A DNA stretch of 9,776 bases. Source: Bin87 sp034428455. Its GTDB lineage: Bacteria; Chloroflexota; Dehalococcoidia; Lucifugimonadales; UBA3495. The stretch covers positions 1-9,776 of the forward strand of contig DAOUHZ010000124.1 of the NCBI GenBank assembly GCA_034428455.1, written 5' to 3'. Positions 1 through 7,443 of this stretch are shown piece by piece (position 1 is the first letter of the stretch; each line of letters begins with the position of its first letter). A model generated the notes under the pieces. The model saw only the letters and a list, made by a program, of their open reading frames with translations, did not search any database and had not been told where the DNA came from. The translations under genes were made by a program, and so were the position numbers.

Positions 1-609
1 ATCAAGTCGATCCTGGAATCGGTGGCCGGCAAGCTTACCGAGGACGAGATTGACCAGTGGTTCGTGGGCTTTGCGCGGGCCAATGAAGGACGGGGCTTTT
101 ACCTGGAACTGACCGCCGAGGGGGAGCTAACGATAAATCCGATGGTCAACATGGATAGCGGCAATGCAGAAGTGGAAGCCGCCACGGATGTAACTGTCTG
201 GGCAAGGGAGAATGGCGGAATGACTTTCAGTTCGCGCACAATCGTACGCTTGCCGGATGGAACGCGTGCCGAACCGGACATGTCTTGGCTCTCCCCTGAG
301 CAACTGGCGCTGCTGGGCCCGATTTCCTCCCGGGCCATTACGGTTTGCCCTGCTTTTGTTGTTGAGATCATGTCCGGGACCGACCGGTTGCCGCCGCTGC
401 TGCGCAAGATGGAGCGGTACATGGCCAACGGCGCGCAGCTGGGGTGGCTGATCGACCCGTGCCGGCGGCGGGTTTACGTGTATCGACCGGGCGTCGATGT
501 TGAGGTGTTGGAAGATCCTGACACCGTCAGCGGTGACCTGGTGTTGCCGGGTTTCGTGTTTGAGGTGCGGCAGCGGATTTTCTCGCTGTATGAAGCGTCG
601 GAAGAGTGA
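1..609 (+). CDS. Uma2-family (DUF820) PD-(D/E)XK nuclease-like protein, 5' partial
   Basis: The reading frame is open to the left edge, so the true start probably lies outside; a GTG at 22 is the only internal start near the N-terminus and has no convincing Shine-Dalgarno site. Counting from that GTG, the protein has the Uma2 layout: an early acidic residue (E29, in LELTAEGEL), a PD motif (RAEPDMSWL, D86), the strand VVEIMSGTD with E115, then a helix with K129, Y133 and G137 leading into GWLIDP at 141-146, and a C-terminal LPGF. Known: Uma2/DUF820 has a restriction-endonuclease fold and is greatly expanded in Cyanobacteria and Chloroflexota; its cellular role is largely unknown and the ExK lysine is not in the canonical place. 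The exonuclease gene follows after 15 bases on the same strand, so the two may be co-transcribed. The family call is firm; nuclease activity is only inferred. Confidence 0.85.
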   Translation: MKSILESVAGKLTEDEIDQWFVGFARANEGRGFYLELTAEGELTINPMVNMDSGNAEVEAATDVTVWARENGGMTFSSRTIVRLPDGTRAEPDMSWLSPEQLALLGPISSRAITVCPAFVVEIMSGTDRLPPLLRKMERYMANGAQLGWLIDPCRRRVYVYRPGVDVEVLEDPDTVSGDLVLPGFVFEVRQRIFSLYEASEE

Positions 610-624
610 TCTGGTCGGCCGGAG

Positions 625-1506
625 ATGAAGATCCACCTGGTTGACGGCACTTTTGAGCTGTTCCGCGCGCATTACTCCCCGCGACCGGGACGTGCCACTC
701 CCAACGGGCGGGACATCAAGGCGACGCACGGGCTGGCGCAATCCCTGATCGCGTTGCTGAGTCAGCCTGACGTGACGCACGTTGCGGTGGCCTTTGACAG
801 CGTAATCCGCTCGTTCCGCAATGATCTGTTCGACGGGTACAAGACCGGCGACGGAGTGGAGCCTGATCTTCTGGCGCAGTTTCCGCTGGCCGAGCAGATC
901 ACGGCCGCGCTGGGTTTGACCGTCTGGCCCATGGAGGAATTTGAGGCGGACGACGCCATCGCCACCGCCGCGGTGTGCTTCGCGGCGATCCCTGACGTGG
1001 AACAGGTGGTGATGTGCTCGCCGGACAAGGATATGTCCCAGGTGGTGTCCGGCCAGCGGGTAGTGATGCTGGACCGGCGCAAGGGAGAGGTTATCGACGA
1101 GGCCGGCGTGGTGGACAAGTTTGGAGTGCTGCCGGCCTCCATCGCAGACTACCTGGCGCTGGTGGGCGACTCGGCGGACGGGATACCCGGCATACCCCGC
1201 TGGGGCGCGCGGTCCACCGCCACGGTGCTGTCCCGATACGGCCACATCGAGGATATCCCTACGGACATGGCGGACTGGGATGTCAAGGTGCGCGGCGCTG
1301 GCAACCTGATGGCGGCGCTGACCGAGCAGTGGGACGATGCGTTGCTGTATCGCGACCTGGCCACGCTCAGGCTGGACGTTCCCCTGGGCGAAACCGAGTC
1401 GGATCAGGTGAGATGGACCGGTGTGCGCCAGCCTGACCTGGACGAACTGTGTGGGTCACTGGGCTTGGAGTCGCTGCTGGACCGGCTGCCGGCGGAGCCA
1501 GGATAG
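625..1506 (+). CDS. Stand-alone 5'-3' exonuclease / flap endonuclease (Pol I N-domain family)
   Basis: This 293-residue protein matches the 5'-3' exonuclease domain of DNA polymerase I without the polymerase. It would remove RNA primers or 5' flaps in the cytoplasm, using two metal ions. Visible metal ligands: D7 (HLVDGTF), D58 (VAFDS), E107/D109/D110 (FEADDA), D134/D136 (SPDKDM), and D182/D185 (GDSADGIPG). The arch region carries R65 and K73 (FRNDLFDGYKTG). The helix-three-turn-helix follows at about 181-206, in the slightly unusual form GIPRWGARSTATVLSRYG, with Trp where the family usually has a small or aliphatic residue. Length is normal for the isolated domain (about 290). The ATG at 625 is preceded directly by GGAG with no spacing, so the RBS is poor and expression may depend on the upstream Uma2 gene. 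The stop abuts the stop of the convergent membrane-protein gene. Function is confident; whether it backs up or complements a full Pol I is not visible here. Confidence 0.92.
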   Translation: MKIHLVDGTFELFRAHYSPRPGRATPNGRDIKATHGLAQSLIALLSQPDVTHVAVAFDSVIRSFRNDLFDGYKTGDGVEPDLLAQFPLAEQITAALGLTVWPMEEFEADDAIATAAVCFAAIPDVEQVVMCSPDKDMSQVVSGQRVVMLDRRKGEVIDEAGVVDKFGVLPASIADYLALVGDSADGIPGIPRWGARSTATVLSRYGHIEDIPTDMADWDVKVRGAGNLMAALTEQWDDALLYRDLATLRLDVPLGETESDQVRWTGVRQPDLDELCGSLGLESLLDRLPAEPG

Positions 1507-2274
1507 CTACTCTGAAATGGTAACCGGCTGATCGGGCGACGGACCGGAACCAGTATCCCGTCGTCGGTTTGTGCTCCAACGGCTGTAGCCGAGGCCCGCA
1601 ATTCCCGCGGACAAGAGCAGCACCGCGCCCAGCACTGAGGTCAGGGCGACGCGCATGGTGGCGTCGAACCAGAAACCGGCGGGGAAGAGGATGAGCAGGT
1701 AGTCGGTGCGGGGGTCGAGCATCCACAGGTCGTTGGCGAAGCTGAGGCGGTGGAAGAGCAGGAAGAGTTGCTCGAAGCTGGCGATGGCCGCCAGACCGAC
1801 CAGGAAGACGGCCGTTAGGGTGATCGAGCCTCCCCAGACGGCCAGACGGGCCGCGCGTACGGGCCAGGTCCTTCGATCCGTGGCGATCAGGATGGCGACG
1901 GCACCGAGTATCCACAGCGCGGAGCCCAGGGCCACCCAGTACGTGCCGCGCACCAAACGCTTGACGTCGTACATGTGCGCCACCTCGCGCCGGTTGAAGA
2001 CCTCCTGCTCGATGCCGTAGATGGGTGCGCGCACCGCCAGGGGTTCGGCCGACGTGTTGAAGTAGCGGCGCAGCCCGGCGCCGATGGCTGTCAGATCAGA
2101 ATCGGAAATGCCGGAACGCTGGGCGGTGTGATAACGCTGGAACCCGTTGCGGTAGAGGCCGGGATCGTTGATGGCCCAGGTCACGGAGCCGGCGACGAGG
2201 AAGAGAAGAACGGCGGGAATGGCAAGAGTCCGCGCGACGGCCAGGATGATGGCCACGGGCCGGCGACTAGTCAT
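1507..2274 (-). CDS. DUF1461/TIGR01906 integral membrane protein, Lit-like lipoprotein transacylase candidate
   Basis: This 255-residue protein has four hydrophobic segments, at about 12-35, 110-131, 141-166 and 206-230, the topology of the TIGR01906/DUF1461 family. Between segments 1 and 2 lies a long extracytoplasmic loop ending in AHMYDVKRLVRG, with H100. After segment 3 comes LLFHRLSFANDLWMLD with H175, followed by the family hallmark LLILFPAGFWFDA. Known: a member of this family, Lit of Enterococcus faecalis and Bacillus cereus, moves an acyl chain within lipoproteins to make the lyso-form (N-acyl, S-monoacylglyceryl cysteine), and two conserved histidines form its active site. H100 and H175 sit in the corresponding loops, so an analogous role in the cytoplasmic membrane is plausible but inferred. 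The ATG at 2274 lies inside the last codons of the upstream Uma2-like gene (8-base overlap), suggesting translational coupling. The C-terminal 25 residues are polar and probably cytoplasmic. Confidence 0.82.
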   Translation of the reverse strand: MTSRRPVAIILAVARTLAIPAVLLFLVAGSVTWAINDPGLYRNGFQRYHTAQRSGISDSDLTAIGAGLRRYFNTSAEPLAVRAPIYGIEQEVFNRREVAHMYDVKRLVRGTYWVALGSALWILGAVAILIATDRRTWPVRAARLAVWGGSITLTAVFLVGLAAIASFEQLFLLFHRLSFANDLWMLDPRTDYLLILFPAGFWFDATMRVALTSVLGAVLLLSAGIAGLGYSRWSTNRRRDTGSGPSPDQPVTISE

Positions 2275-2863
2275 CGGCGGGACGCTGGCGGTGGTGAAAC
2301 ACGTCGGCCAGGGGAATGGCGAGACCGGGCAGCAGAGGGGTGGTCAGGGTCTCGGAAGCGGTCAGTAGGTCTCGGGAGATGTAATCGCCATCGTGGAGTT
2401 CCAGCAGCAGGGCCGTGTCGTTTTCAGGGTCGAAGATCCAGTACTCGGGAACGCCAGCATCGGCGTAAAGTTGTCGCTTGCGAACGAGGTCCCGGCTGCG
2501 GTCAGTCGAGAGGATTTCCGCGACGATATCTGGTATGCCTTTGGCGTAACCATCCCGGAAAATATCGGAGCGATCAGCCAATATGATAGCCAGGTCTGGC
2601 ACCAGGACACGGCGTGGATTCTGGGACAATACGACAACCAGGTCTGGATAGGCTTCGACAGGCGGCTCCGCGAAACCCCGAATGTAATCGGCTAAGTGCC
2701 AGATCAACCAGAAAAGTGCTGATTGGTGTTCACGTCGCGGTCTGGGCATGATGTAAAGCTCTCCGTCGTCAAGTTCCATTTTTTCCCGCAATTCGGTGTC
2801 GGGAAGGTCCAGGAACTCGGCGACGGACATGCGGGTTCCGGTGACTATGGGTTTCGTTGCCAT
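2267..2863 (-). CDS. Uma2-family (DUF820) PD-(D/E)XK nuclease-like protein
   Basis: This is a complete 198-residue Uma2 protein. Elements in order: MSVAEFLDLPD (12-22, the usual N-terminal helix), DGELYIMPRPRREHQ (33-47), VPDLAIIL with D90, AEILSTDRSRDLVRK with E116 and K129, then LYADAGVPEYWIFDP (132-146) and the C-terminal LLPGLAIPL. The E-I-L-S form replaces the textbook ExK, as is usual in this family. The start is supported by GGAGG at 2871-2875 on the minus strand, seven bases before the ATG. The gene is first in a two-gene unit with the Lit-like membrane protein, whose start it overlaps by 8 bases, and is transcribed away from mazG across a 114-base divergent spacer. It is only distantly similar to the Uma2 protein at the left edge, so a recent duplication is unlikely. 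Known: the role of the family in the cell is poorly defined. I cannot say whether the link to the membrane protein is functional or just read-through. Confidence 0.9.
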   Translation of the reverse strand: MATKPIVTGTRMSVAEFLDLPDTELREKMELDDGELYIMPRPRREHQSALFWLIWHLADYIRGFAEPPVEAYPDLVVVLSQNPRRVLVPDLAIILADRSDIFRDGYAKGIPDIVAEILSTDRSRDLVRKRQLYADAGVPEYWIFDPENDTALLLELHDGDYISRDLLTASETLTTPLLPGLAIPLADVFHHRQRPADD

Positions 2864-2898
2864 GGCGGGGCCTCCGATGGCGGGCTGCGACCGATTAC

Positions 2899-2928
2899 AG
2901 ATTACCCGAAGGATGGTTGGCTTATCAA
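2899..2928 (-). promoter_or_regulatory. Candidate sigma70-type promoter for the Uma2/Lit-like unit
   Basis: On the minus strand, TTGATA (2923-2928, 5 of 6 to the consensus -35) is followed after 18 bases by TAATCT (2899-2904), which keeps the three most conserved -10 positions (T1, A2, T6). The expected start of transcription would give a leader of about 30 bases ending in the GGAGG ribosome site. The match is moderate and from sequence alone. Confidence 0.35.
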
Positions 2929-2955
2929 ACGCGCGGCGACGCCCGGAATTGGAGG

Positions 2956-2972
2956 GTGGGATATACTGGCGG
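2956..2972 (+). promoter_or_regulatory. mazG: Candidate -10 element for mazG (GTGGGATATACTGGCGG)
   Basis: TATACT at 2962-2967 is a 5 of 6 match to the -10 consensus, 10 bases before the ATG at 2978. No good -35 lies 16-19 bases upstream (the place holds ACGCCC). The surrounding 17 bases match the element before the LLM gene at 6298-6314 at 15 positions, differing only by A/T swaps. If it is the -10, the mRNA from the ATG at 2978 would be almost leaderless, or translation starts at the ATG at 3029 instead. Confidence 0.45.
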
Positions 2973-2977
2973 GCACT

Positions 2978-3802
2978 ATGCAGAATGATCTGACTTCATC
3001 AACCAATTCGCCGATACCTGAAGAGCGCATGGGGGAGTTCCAGTCCCTGGTTGACGTCGTGGCGCGGCTGCGCGGCCCGGGCGGCTGCCCCTGGGACGCC
3101 GAGCAGACCCACGAGTCGCTGAAGCGCAACCTGCTGGAAGAATGCTACGAAACCCTGGAGGCCATCGACGCCGGCGAGCCCATGGAGTTGGCTGAGGAGC
3201 TGGGCGACATCCTGGTGCAGGTGGCTTTTCACGCCGATATTGCCAAGCAGGCAGGTCACTTCGACATCGCCGACGTGCTGAGCGCGATCAACCGCAAGCT
3301 GATCCGTCGCCATCCCCACGTGTTCGCCGACGGCAGCGCGTCGGACGCCAGGCAGGTGGAGCGCAACTGGGAGCAACTGAAAGCGGAGGAACGGCGGCAA
3401 TCCGGCAAACCGGAGCCGTCGGCAATGGACAGCGTGCCGGCGGCGCTGCCAGCGCTGACCGCGGCGCAGCTGATGCAGGACCGGGCGGCGCGCTTCGGGT
3501 TCGATTGGGACGACGCGGATGGCGTGCTGGACAAGCTGGTCGAGGAGATCGGCGAGTTCCGAGCGGCCGGTACGCCGGAGGAACGGCTGGACGAGTTCGG
3601 CGACGTGCTGTTCGCGCTGGTGAATCTGGCGCGCTGGTCCGGCATCCACGCGGAGGACGCATTGCGGCAGGCCAACGGCAAGTTCCGGAGCCGCTACCAG
3701 GCCATGGAACGGCTGGCGTCCGAACGGGAGCAGGACTTTGCCGCGCTGCCACTGGACGACAAGGAAGCGCTGTGGCAGGAGGCCAAGGCGGCGGAGGCGT
3801 AG
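2978..3802 (+). CDS. mazG: MazG, nucleoside triphosphate pyrophosphohydrolase (two-domain)
   Basis: MazG hydrolyses NTPs and dNTPs to NMP and pyrophosphate, clearing aberrant nucleotides and, in some bacteria, affecting ppGpp levels. The protein (274 residues; E. coli MazG is 263) holds two tandem MazG domains. The first begins at GGCPWDAEQTHESLKRNLLEE (about 35-55), with metal ligands in LLEECYE (E54, E55, E58) and EELGDILVQ (E74, D77), then RRHPHVFAD at 110-118. The second runs from about 165 to 245 with KLVEEIGEF (E189, E190, E193) and LDEFGDVLFALVN (E206, D209). The chosen ATG at 2978 has no clear Shine-Dalgarno site. ATG at 3029 (residue 18) lies close to where E. coli MazG begins and is an equally possible start. 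Further extension upstream to 2723 is unlikely because it would run antisense through the Uma2 gene and its promoter. It stands alone, convergent with the SppA-like gene 10 bases away. Confidence 0.95.
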   Translation: MQNDLTSSTNSPIPEERMGEFQSLVDVVARLRGPGGCPWDAEQTHESLKRNLLEECYETLEAIDAGEPMELAEELGDILVQVAFHADIAKQAGHFDIADVLSAINRKLIRRHPHVFADGSASDARQVERNWEQLKAEERRQSGKPEPSAMDSVPAALPALTAAQLMQDRAARFGFDWDDADGVLDKLVEEIGEFRAAGTPEERLDEFGDVLFALVNLARWSGIHAEDALRQANGKFRSRYQAMERLASEREQDFAALPLDDKEALWQEAKAAEA

Positions 3803-3812
3803 AGGCCGCGGG

Positions 3813-4643
3813 TCAGTTGTCGCCGGTGTCCAGGGCGTGACCCAGGAACCCGGGTTCCAGCATGTAGATGCCGCCGGCGGCCATGGAGGCCAGGCCGGTC
3901 AGCGCGCGCCACTGGGCGGTTGAACCGCGTAAGGGGCTCAGCCGTTCCATGAAGGGACGCTTGGGGCGGTACCTTCGGATCCTGCGGCGGGCGCCGCTCT
4001 GGCGCATGGCCTCGGCCACGGCGTCGTCGAAGTTGCCTGTGCCGTCGATCAGGCGGTGATCACGGGCGGTGGGGGCGGTGTACAGCTCCCCGGTGGCGAG
4101 CTCAATGGCTTCTTCGGGGGTCATCCTGCGGCTCTCGGCGACGACGGATACGAACAGGGCGTAGATCTGAGCGATCAGACCTTCGAACTTGCTTGCCTCC
4201 TCATCGGTGGGATGCCGCCAGAAACCGGACATGTCCTTCAGGCGCCCGCCCTTGAATATGGAGATCTCGACGCCGATCTTGCTGAGCAGTTGCTCCACGA
4301 TGGGTCGCATGTAGATGACGCCGATGGAGCCCACAAGTGCGGCGCGGGAAGCCATGATGGTGCCGGCTCCGCAGGCGATGTAGTATCCGCCGGACGCGCC
4401 GAGGCCGCGAATGTAGGCCACCACGGGCTTGCGCTGCGCGACGCGGCGCACGCTCTCGTAGATCAGGTCGCTGGCGGTGGCGGAGCCGCCGGGGGAGTCG
4501 ATGTCCAGCACCAGGGCGCCGATCTTGCGGTTGCTGGCGATGCGCTCGAAAATGCGTGAGTAGTCGGGTTCCTTGATGGCGGCGCCGATGACGCCGTGCA
4601 TTTCAACGACGGCGATGCCGGGGCGGCGTTTGAAAAGGGGCAT
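3813..4643 (-). CDS. sppA: SppA-like signal peptide peptidase (S49 family serine protease)
   Basis: This 276-residue S49 protease is of the short, single-domain SppA type. Signal peptide peptidase digests leader peptides left in the membrane after secretion. Visible: the opening strand GIAVVEMHGVIG (9-20), LVLDIDSPGGSATASDLIY (45-62, the oxyanion region), LGASGGYYIACGA with nucleophile S84, LVGSIGVIY (103-111), and GRLKDMSG with general base K136. The Ser-Lys spacing of 52 equals that of Bacillus subtilis SppA (S147/K199). Unusually, there is no N-terminal signal or membrane helix: the fold starts about ten residues after MPLFKRR. A modest hydrophobic stretch near the C-terminus (about 247-263) could associate with the membrane, but it is short. 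ATG at 4643 was chosen because the TTG at 4679 lies at or before the probable transcription start set by TATAAT at 4682-4687; AGCAGG upstream is a weak RBS. The alternative is a cytoplasmic S49 protease without a signal-peptide role. Confidence 0.9.
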   Translation of the reverse strand: MPLFKRRPGIAVVEMHGVIGAAIKEPDYSRIFERIASNRKIGALVLDIDSPGGSATASDLIYESVRRVAQRKPVVAYIRGLGASGGYYIACGAGTIMASRAALVGSIGVIYMRPIVEQLLSKIGVEISIFKGGRLKDMSGFWRHPTDEEASKFEGLIAQIYALFVSVVAESRRMTPEEAIELATGELYTAPTARDHRLIDGTGNFDDAVAEAMRQSGARRRIRRYRPKRPFMERLSPLRGSTAQWRALTGLASMAAGGIYMLEPGFLGHALDTGDN

Positions 4644-4681
4644 AGCTTGATACCTGCTGCGTTCGGTCGGTGGATACAATG

Positions 4682-4687
4682 ATTATA
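4682..4687 (-). promoter_or_regulatory. sppA: Consensus -10 box (TATAAT) for the SppA-like gene
   Basis: The minus strand reads TGTATAAT just upstream of the SppA-like gene, a perfect -10 hexamer. No recognisable -35 lies 16-18 bases upstream. A start of transcription about 7 bases downstream gives a leader of roughly 30 bases to the ATG at 4643 and places the TTG at 4679 outside or at the very edge of the mRNA, which decides the start call. Confidence 0.55.
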
Positions 4688-4718
4688 CATCGGGGTCTGT
4701 ACCAACCCGTTCGGCGGT

Positions 4719-4748
4719 TTGACAGTGAAAGGAGCACGGGTCTAGCAT
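4719..4748 (+). promoter_or_regulatory. Candidate sigma70-type promoter for the ATPase-nuclease operon
   Basis: A perfect -35 hexamer TTGACA (4719-4724) is followed after 18 bases by TAGCAT (4743-4748, 4 of 6 to TATAAT). The leader to the ATG at 4779 would be about 24 bases and contain GAGAAG shortly before the start. It lies in the 135-base spacer shared with the divergent SppA-like gene, so the operon has its own promoter and does not depend on a neighbour. No operator palindrome is evident. Confidence 0.45.
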
Positions 4749-4778
4749 CGAAAGGGAGCCGGTACTGCGAGAAGCGCC

Positions 4779-5770
<992 letters not shown>

Positions 5771-5774
<4 letters not shown>

Positions 5775-6274
5775 TCGTCTTCACCGAAGGAAACTTGGAA
5801 ATCACTATCAATCACGAAATAACCGCGCGTAAATTCGATGACCCAAATCATGGGTTGAGCCACTGCATGAAGGCGGTGGATTTCATCGTTGAGCTCGATG
5901 ATTGCTACCAATTCATAGAAATCAAGGACCCCCAAAATCCTGCAGTTCCAACTGGCACTGATTTCCAATATATGCAAACTCTTCTCAGCGGCGGCATCAC
6001 TGAGGATCTCAAGTACAAATACAGGGATTCATTTTTGTACGAATGGGCGTCGGGCCGAGCGGAAAAGCCTGTGGACTACTTGGTATTGGTCGCCTTGGAC
6101 TTATTGGCTGAGCCTGAATTGTCCCTGGCGAACGATATGCTGGAACGCAACCTTCCACTACGCGGGCCGGAGTCTCTACCTTGGGCGCGTCCGATAGTCA
6201 GAAATTGCGGTGTGTTCAATATCGACTCCTGGAACCGCAGCTTTCCCGACTACCAGGTCCGTCGGCTACCGTAG
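5771..6274 (+). CDS. Small PD-(D/E)XK nuclease-like protein coupled to the ATPase
   Basis: I do not recognise a named family for this 167-residue protein. What stands out is a textbook PD-(D/E)XK core: strand AVDFIVEL with D37, a tight turn, then strand YQFIEIKDP with E50 and K52 (D-x12-E-x-K), preceded by an N-terminal hairpin region (1-20) and HGLSHCMK (27-34). Basic residues in KYKYRDSFLYEW (81-92) follow, then YLVLVALD (103-110), likely a further strand, and a C-terminal part rich in Trp and Pro. Its start overlaps the ATPase stop (ATGA at 5771-5774), with GGGAG at 5757-5761 as the RBS, so the two are translationally coupled and probably form a complex. GC content is low: about 47% by hand count over 5761-6000, against about 65% at the start of the next gene, which suggests acquisition by transfer. 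The likely role is a DNA- or RNA-cutting effector controlled by the ATPase. Activity is inferred; the fold call is fairly strong. Confidence 0.8.
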
Positions 6275-6280
6275 CCCGCG

Positions 6281-6309
6281 TTGCCGCAGGTGGCGCGGTG
6301 GGTTATTCT
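6281..6309 (+). promoter_or_regulatory. Candidate promoter for the LLM oxidoreductase gene
   Basis: TTGCCG (6281-6286) and TATTCT (6304-6309) are separated by exactly 17 bases, each 4 of 6 to consensus. The -10 lies inside GTGGGTTATTCTGGCGG (6298-6314), which is nearly the same as the element before mazG. Transcription from it would give a leader of about 25 bases with the AAGGAG site. Confidence 0.45.
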
Positions 6310-6327
6310 GGCGGCATCAACCGAGCC

Positions 6328-6333
6328 AAGGAG
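6328..6333 (+). promoter_or_regulatory. Strong ribosome binding site AAGGAG deciding the LLM start
   Basis: AAGGAG lies seven bases before the ATG at 6341. The reading frame extends upstream to 6281, but that extension has no RBS and overlaps the promoter, so 6341 is the start. Confidence 0.75.
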
Positions 6334-6340
6334 TTCAGAC

Positions 6341-7426
6341 ATGCAATTCGGCCTGTTCATGATGCCGCTGCATCCGCCGCACCGTTCCTACGCCGATTCC
6401 TACGACCGGGACCTTGACCTGCTGCAGGAGGCCGACCGGCTGGGGTTCCACGAGGCCTGGATCGGGGAGCACCTTACCGAGCGCTGGGAGAACGCCCCGT
6501 TCCCTGACCTGCTGATTGCCAAGGCGTCGGCTATGACGGAGAACATCCGGCTGGCCACAGGCGTGACGCTGCTGCCCATCCACAACCCCATCGAGCTGGC
6601 GCACCGCATCGCCATGCTGGACCACCTGACGCGAGGTCGGCTGTACTGGGGCATCGGGCACCGGGCGATCCCCACCGACTTGCAGCTGTTCGGCATGGAT
6701 CCCAGCCAGGGGGACGACGTGCGCCGTCGGGCGGCCGAGGTTCTGGACATCGTGCTGAGCCTGTGGGCATCCGAAGGGCAGTTCTCATACCACGGCGAGT
6801 TCTTCGACATCGAGGCGCCGGAGCTGGATCCCGTGCTGGAGCGCGGACTGCACATGAAGCCCCTGCAACAACCGCACCCGCCCATCGGAGTTGCCGCAAC
6901 CTCTATCGGCAGCAGCAGCATCCGCGTGGCCGGACGCGAGGGCTACATCCCCATGAGCAGCAGCAACCTGGCTCCCAAGTACCTGGCGGACCACTGGACC
7001 ACGGTGGAGGACGCCGCCGCCGAGGCCGGCCGGGAAGCGCATCGCTCGGACTGGCGCATCGGGCGGGACGTGTTCGTGGCGGAGACCAGCGAGGAAGCGC
7101 GCGAACGGGCCCACGCGGTGCTCGGGCGCAACTACCTGCAACACCAACTGCCCAACCGTTTGGGCTCAGGGCTGATCCAGGCCACCAAGATCGATCCCAA
7201 CATGAGCGACGATGATCTCACCGTCGACTACATGATGGACAACATCTGGATCGTGGGCGATCCCGACGAGTGCGCCCAGCGGATCCGGGCGCTGTACGAC
7301 GAGGTGGGCGGCTTTGGCCACATGCTGTGCATCACGCAGGATCCGGACGATCACCAGTGGGAGATGGACTGCCTGCGGCTGATCGCCGAGGAGGTGGCGC
7401 CGCGGGTGAGCGATTTGACGGGGTAG
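6341..7426 (+). CDS. LLM-class (bacterial luciferase-like) flavin-dependent oxidoreductase
   Basis: This 361-residue protein is a luciferase-like TIM barrel that uses reduced FMN or F420. In order: MQFGLFMMPLHPPHRSY (barrel strand 1), EADRLGFHEAWIGEHLTE (30-47, with the conserved E43-H44), IRLATGVTLLPIHNPIELAHRIAMLDHLTRGRLYWGIG (69-106, the core family signature), the long insert typical of the family (about 110-175), QQPHPPIGVAATS (176-188), a variable C-terminal part, and IVGDPDECAQRIRALY (304-319). The family includes alkane, limonene, alkanesulfonate and nitrilotriacetate monooxygenases and F420-dependent reductases, and nothing here fixes the substrate. It has its own promoter and strong RBS and appears monocistronic. 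A different paralogue is encoded at 8820-9776. Multiple LLM genes are known from SAR202 Chloroflexota, where roles in oxidising resistant organic matter have been proposed. The convergent neighbour ends 17 bases downstream. Confidence 0.93.
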   Translation: MQFGLFMMPLHPPHRSYADSYDRDLDLLQEADRLGFHEAWIGEHLTERWENAPFPDLLIAKASAMTENIRLATGVTLLPIHNPIELAHRIAMLDHLTRGRLYWGIGHRAIPTDLQLFGMDPSQGDDVRRRAAEVLDIVLSLWASEGQFSYHGEFFDIEAPELDPVLERGLHMKPLQQPHPPIGVAATSIGSSSIRVAGREGYIPMSSSNLAPKYLADHWTTVEDAAAEAGREAHRSDWRIGRDVFVAETSEEARERAHAVLGRNYLQHQLPNRLGSGLIQATKIDPNMSDDDLTVDYMMDNIWIVGDPDECAQRIRALYDEVGGFGHMLCITQDPDDHQWEMDCLRLIAEEVAPRVSDLTG

Positions 7427-7443
7427 TCGGAGGTTGCTGACGG

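Noticed and set aside
127..1245. Long minus-strand open frame of 372 codons
   Set aside because: It lies antisense to the Uma2 and exonuclease genes, whose motifs are unmistakable. Its protein is rich in Arg, His and Gln as expected for a GC-rich shadow frame.
1975..2586. Plus-strand open frame of 203 codons
   Set aside because: Antisense to the membrane protein and Uma2 gene; Gly/Arg-rich with no recognisable motif.
2723..2977. N-terminal extension of MazG by 85 residues
   Set aside because: It runs antisense through the start of the Uma2 gene and both candidate promoters, and has no MazG homology.
4699..4720. Inverted repeat AACC...GGTT in the SppA/ATPase spacer as an operator
   Set aside because: The arms pair over only four bases with mismatches beyond, as expected by chance.
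7427..7443. Terminator between the convergent LLM and short nuclease-like genes
   Set aside because: Seventeen bases with no stem-loop or T-tract.
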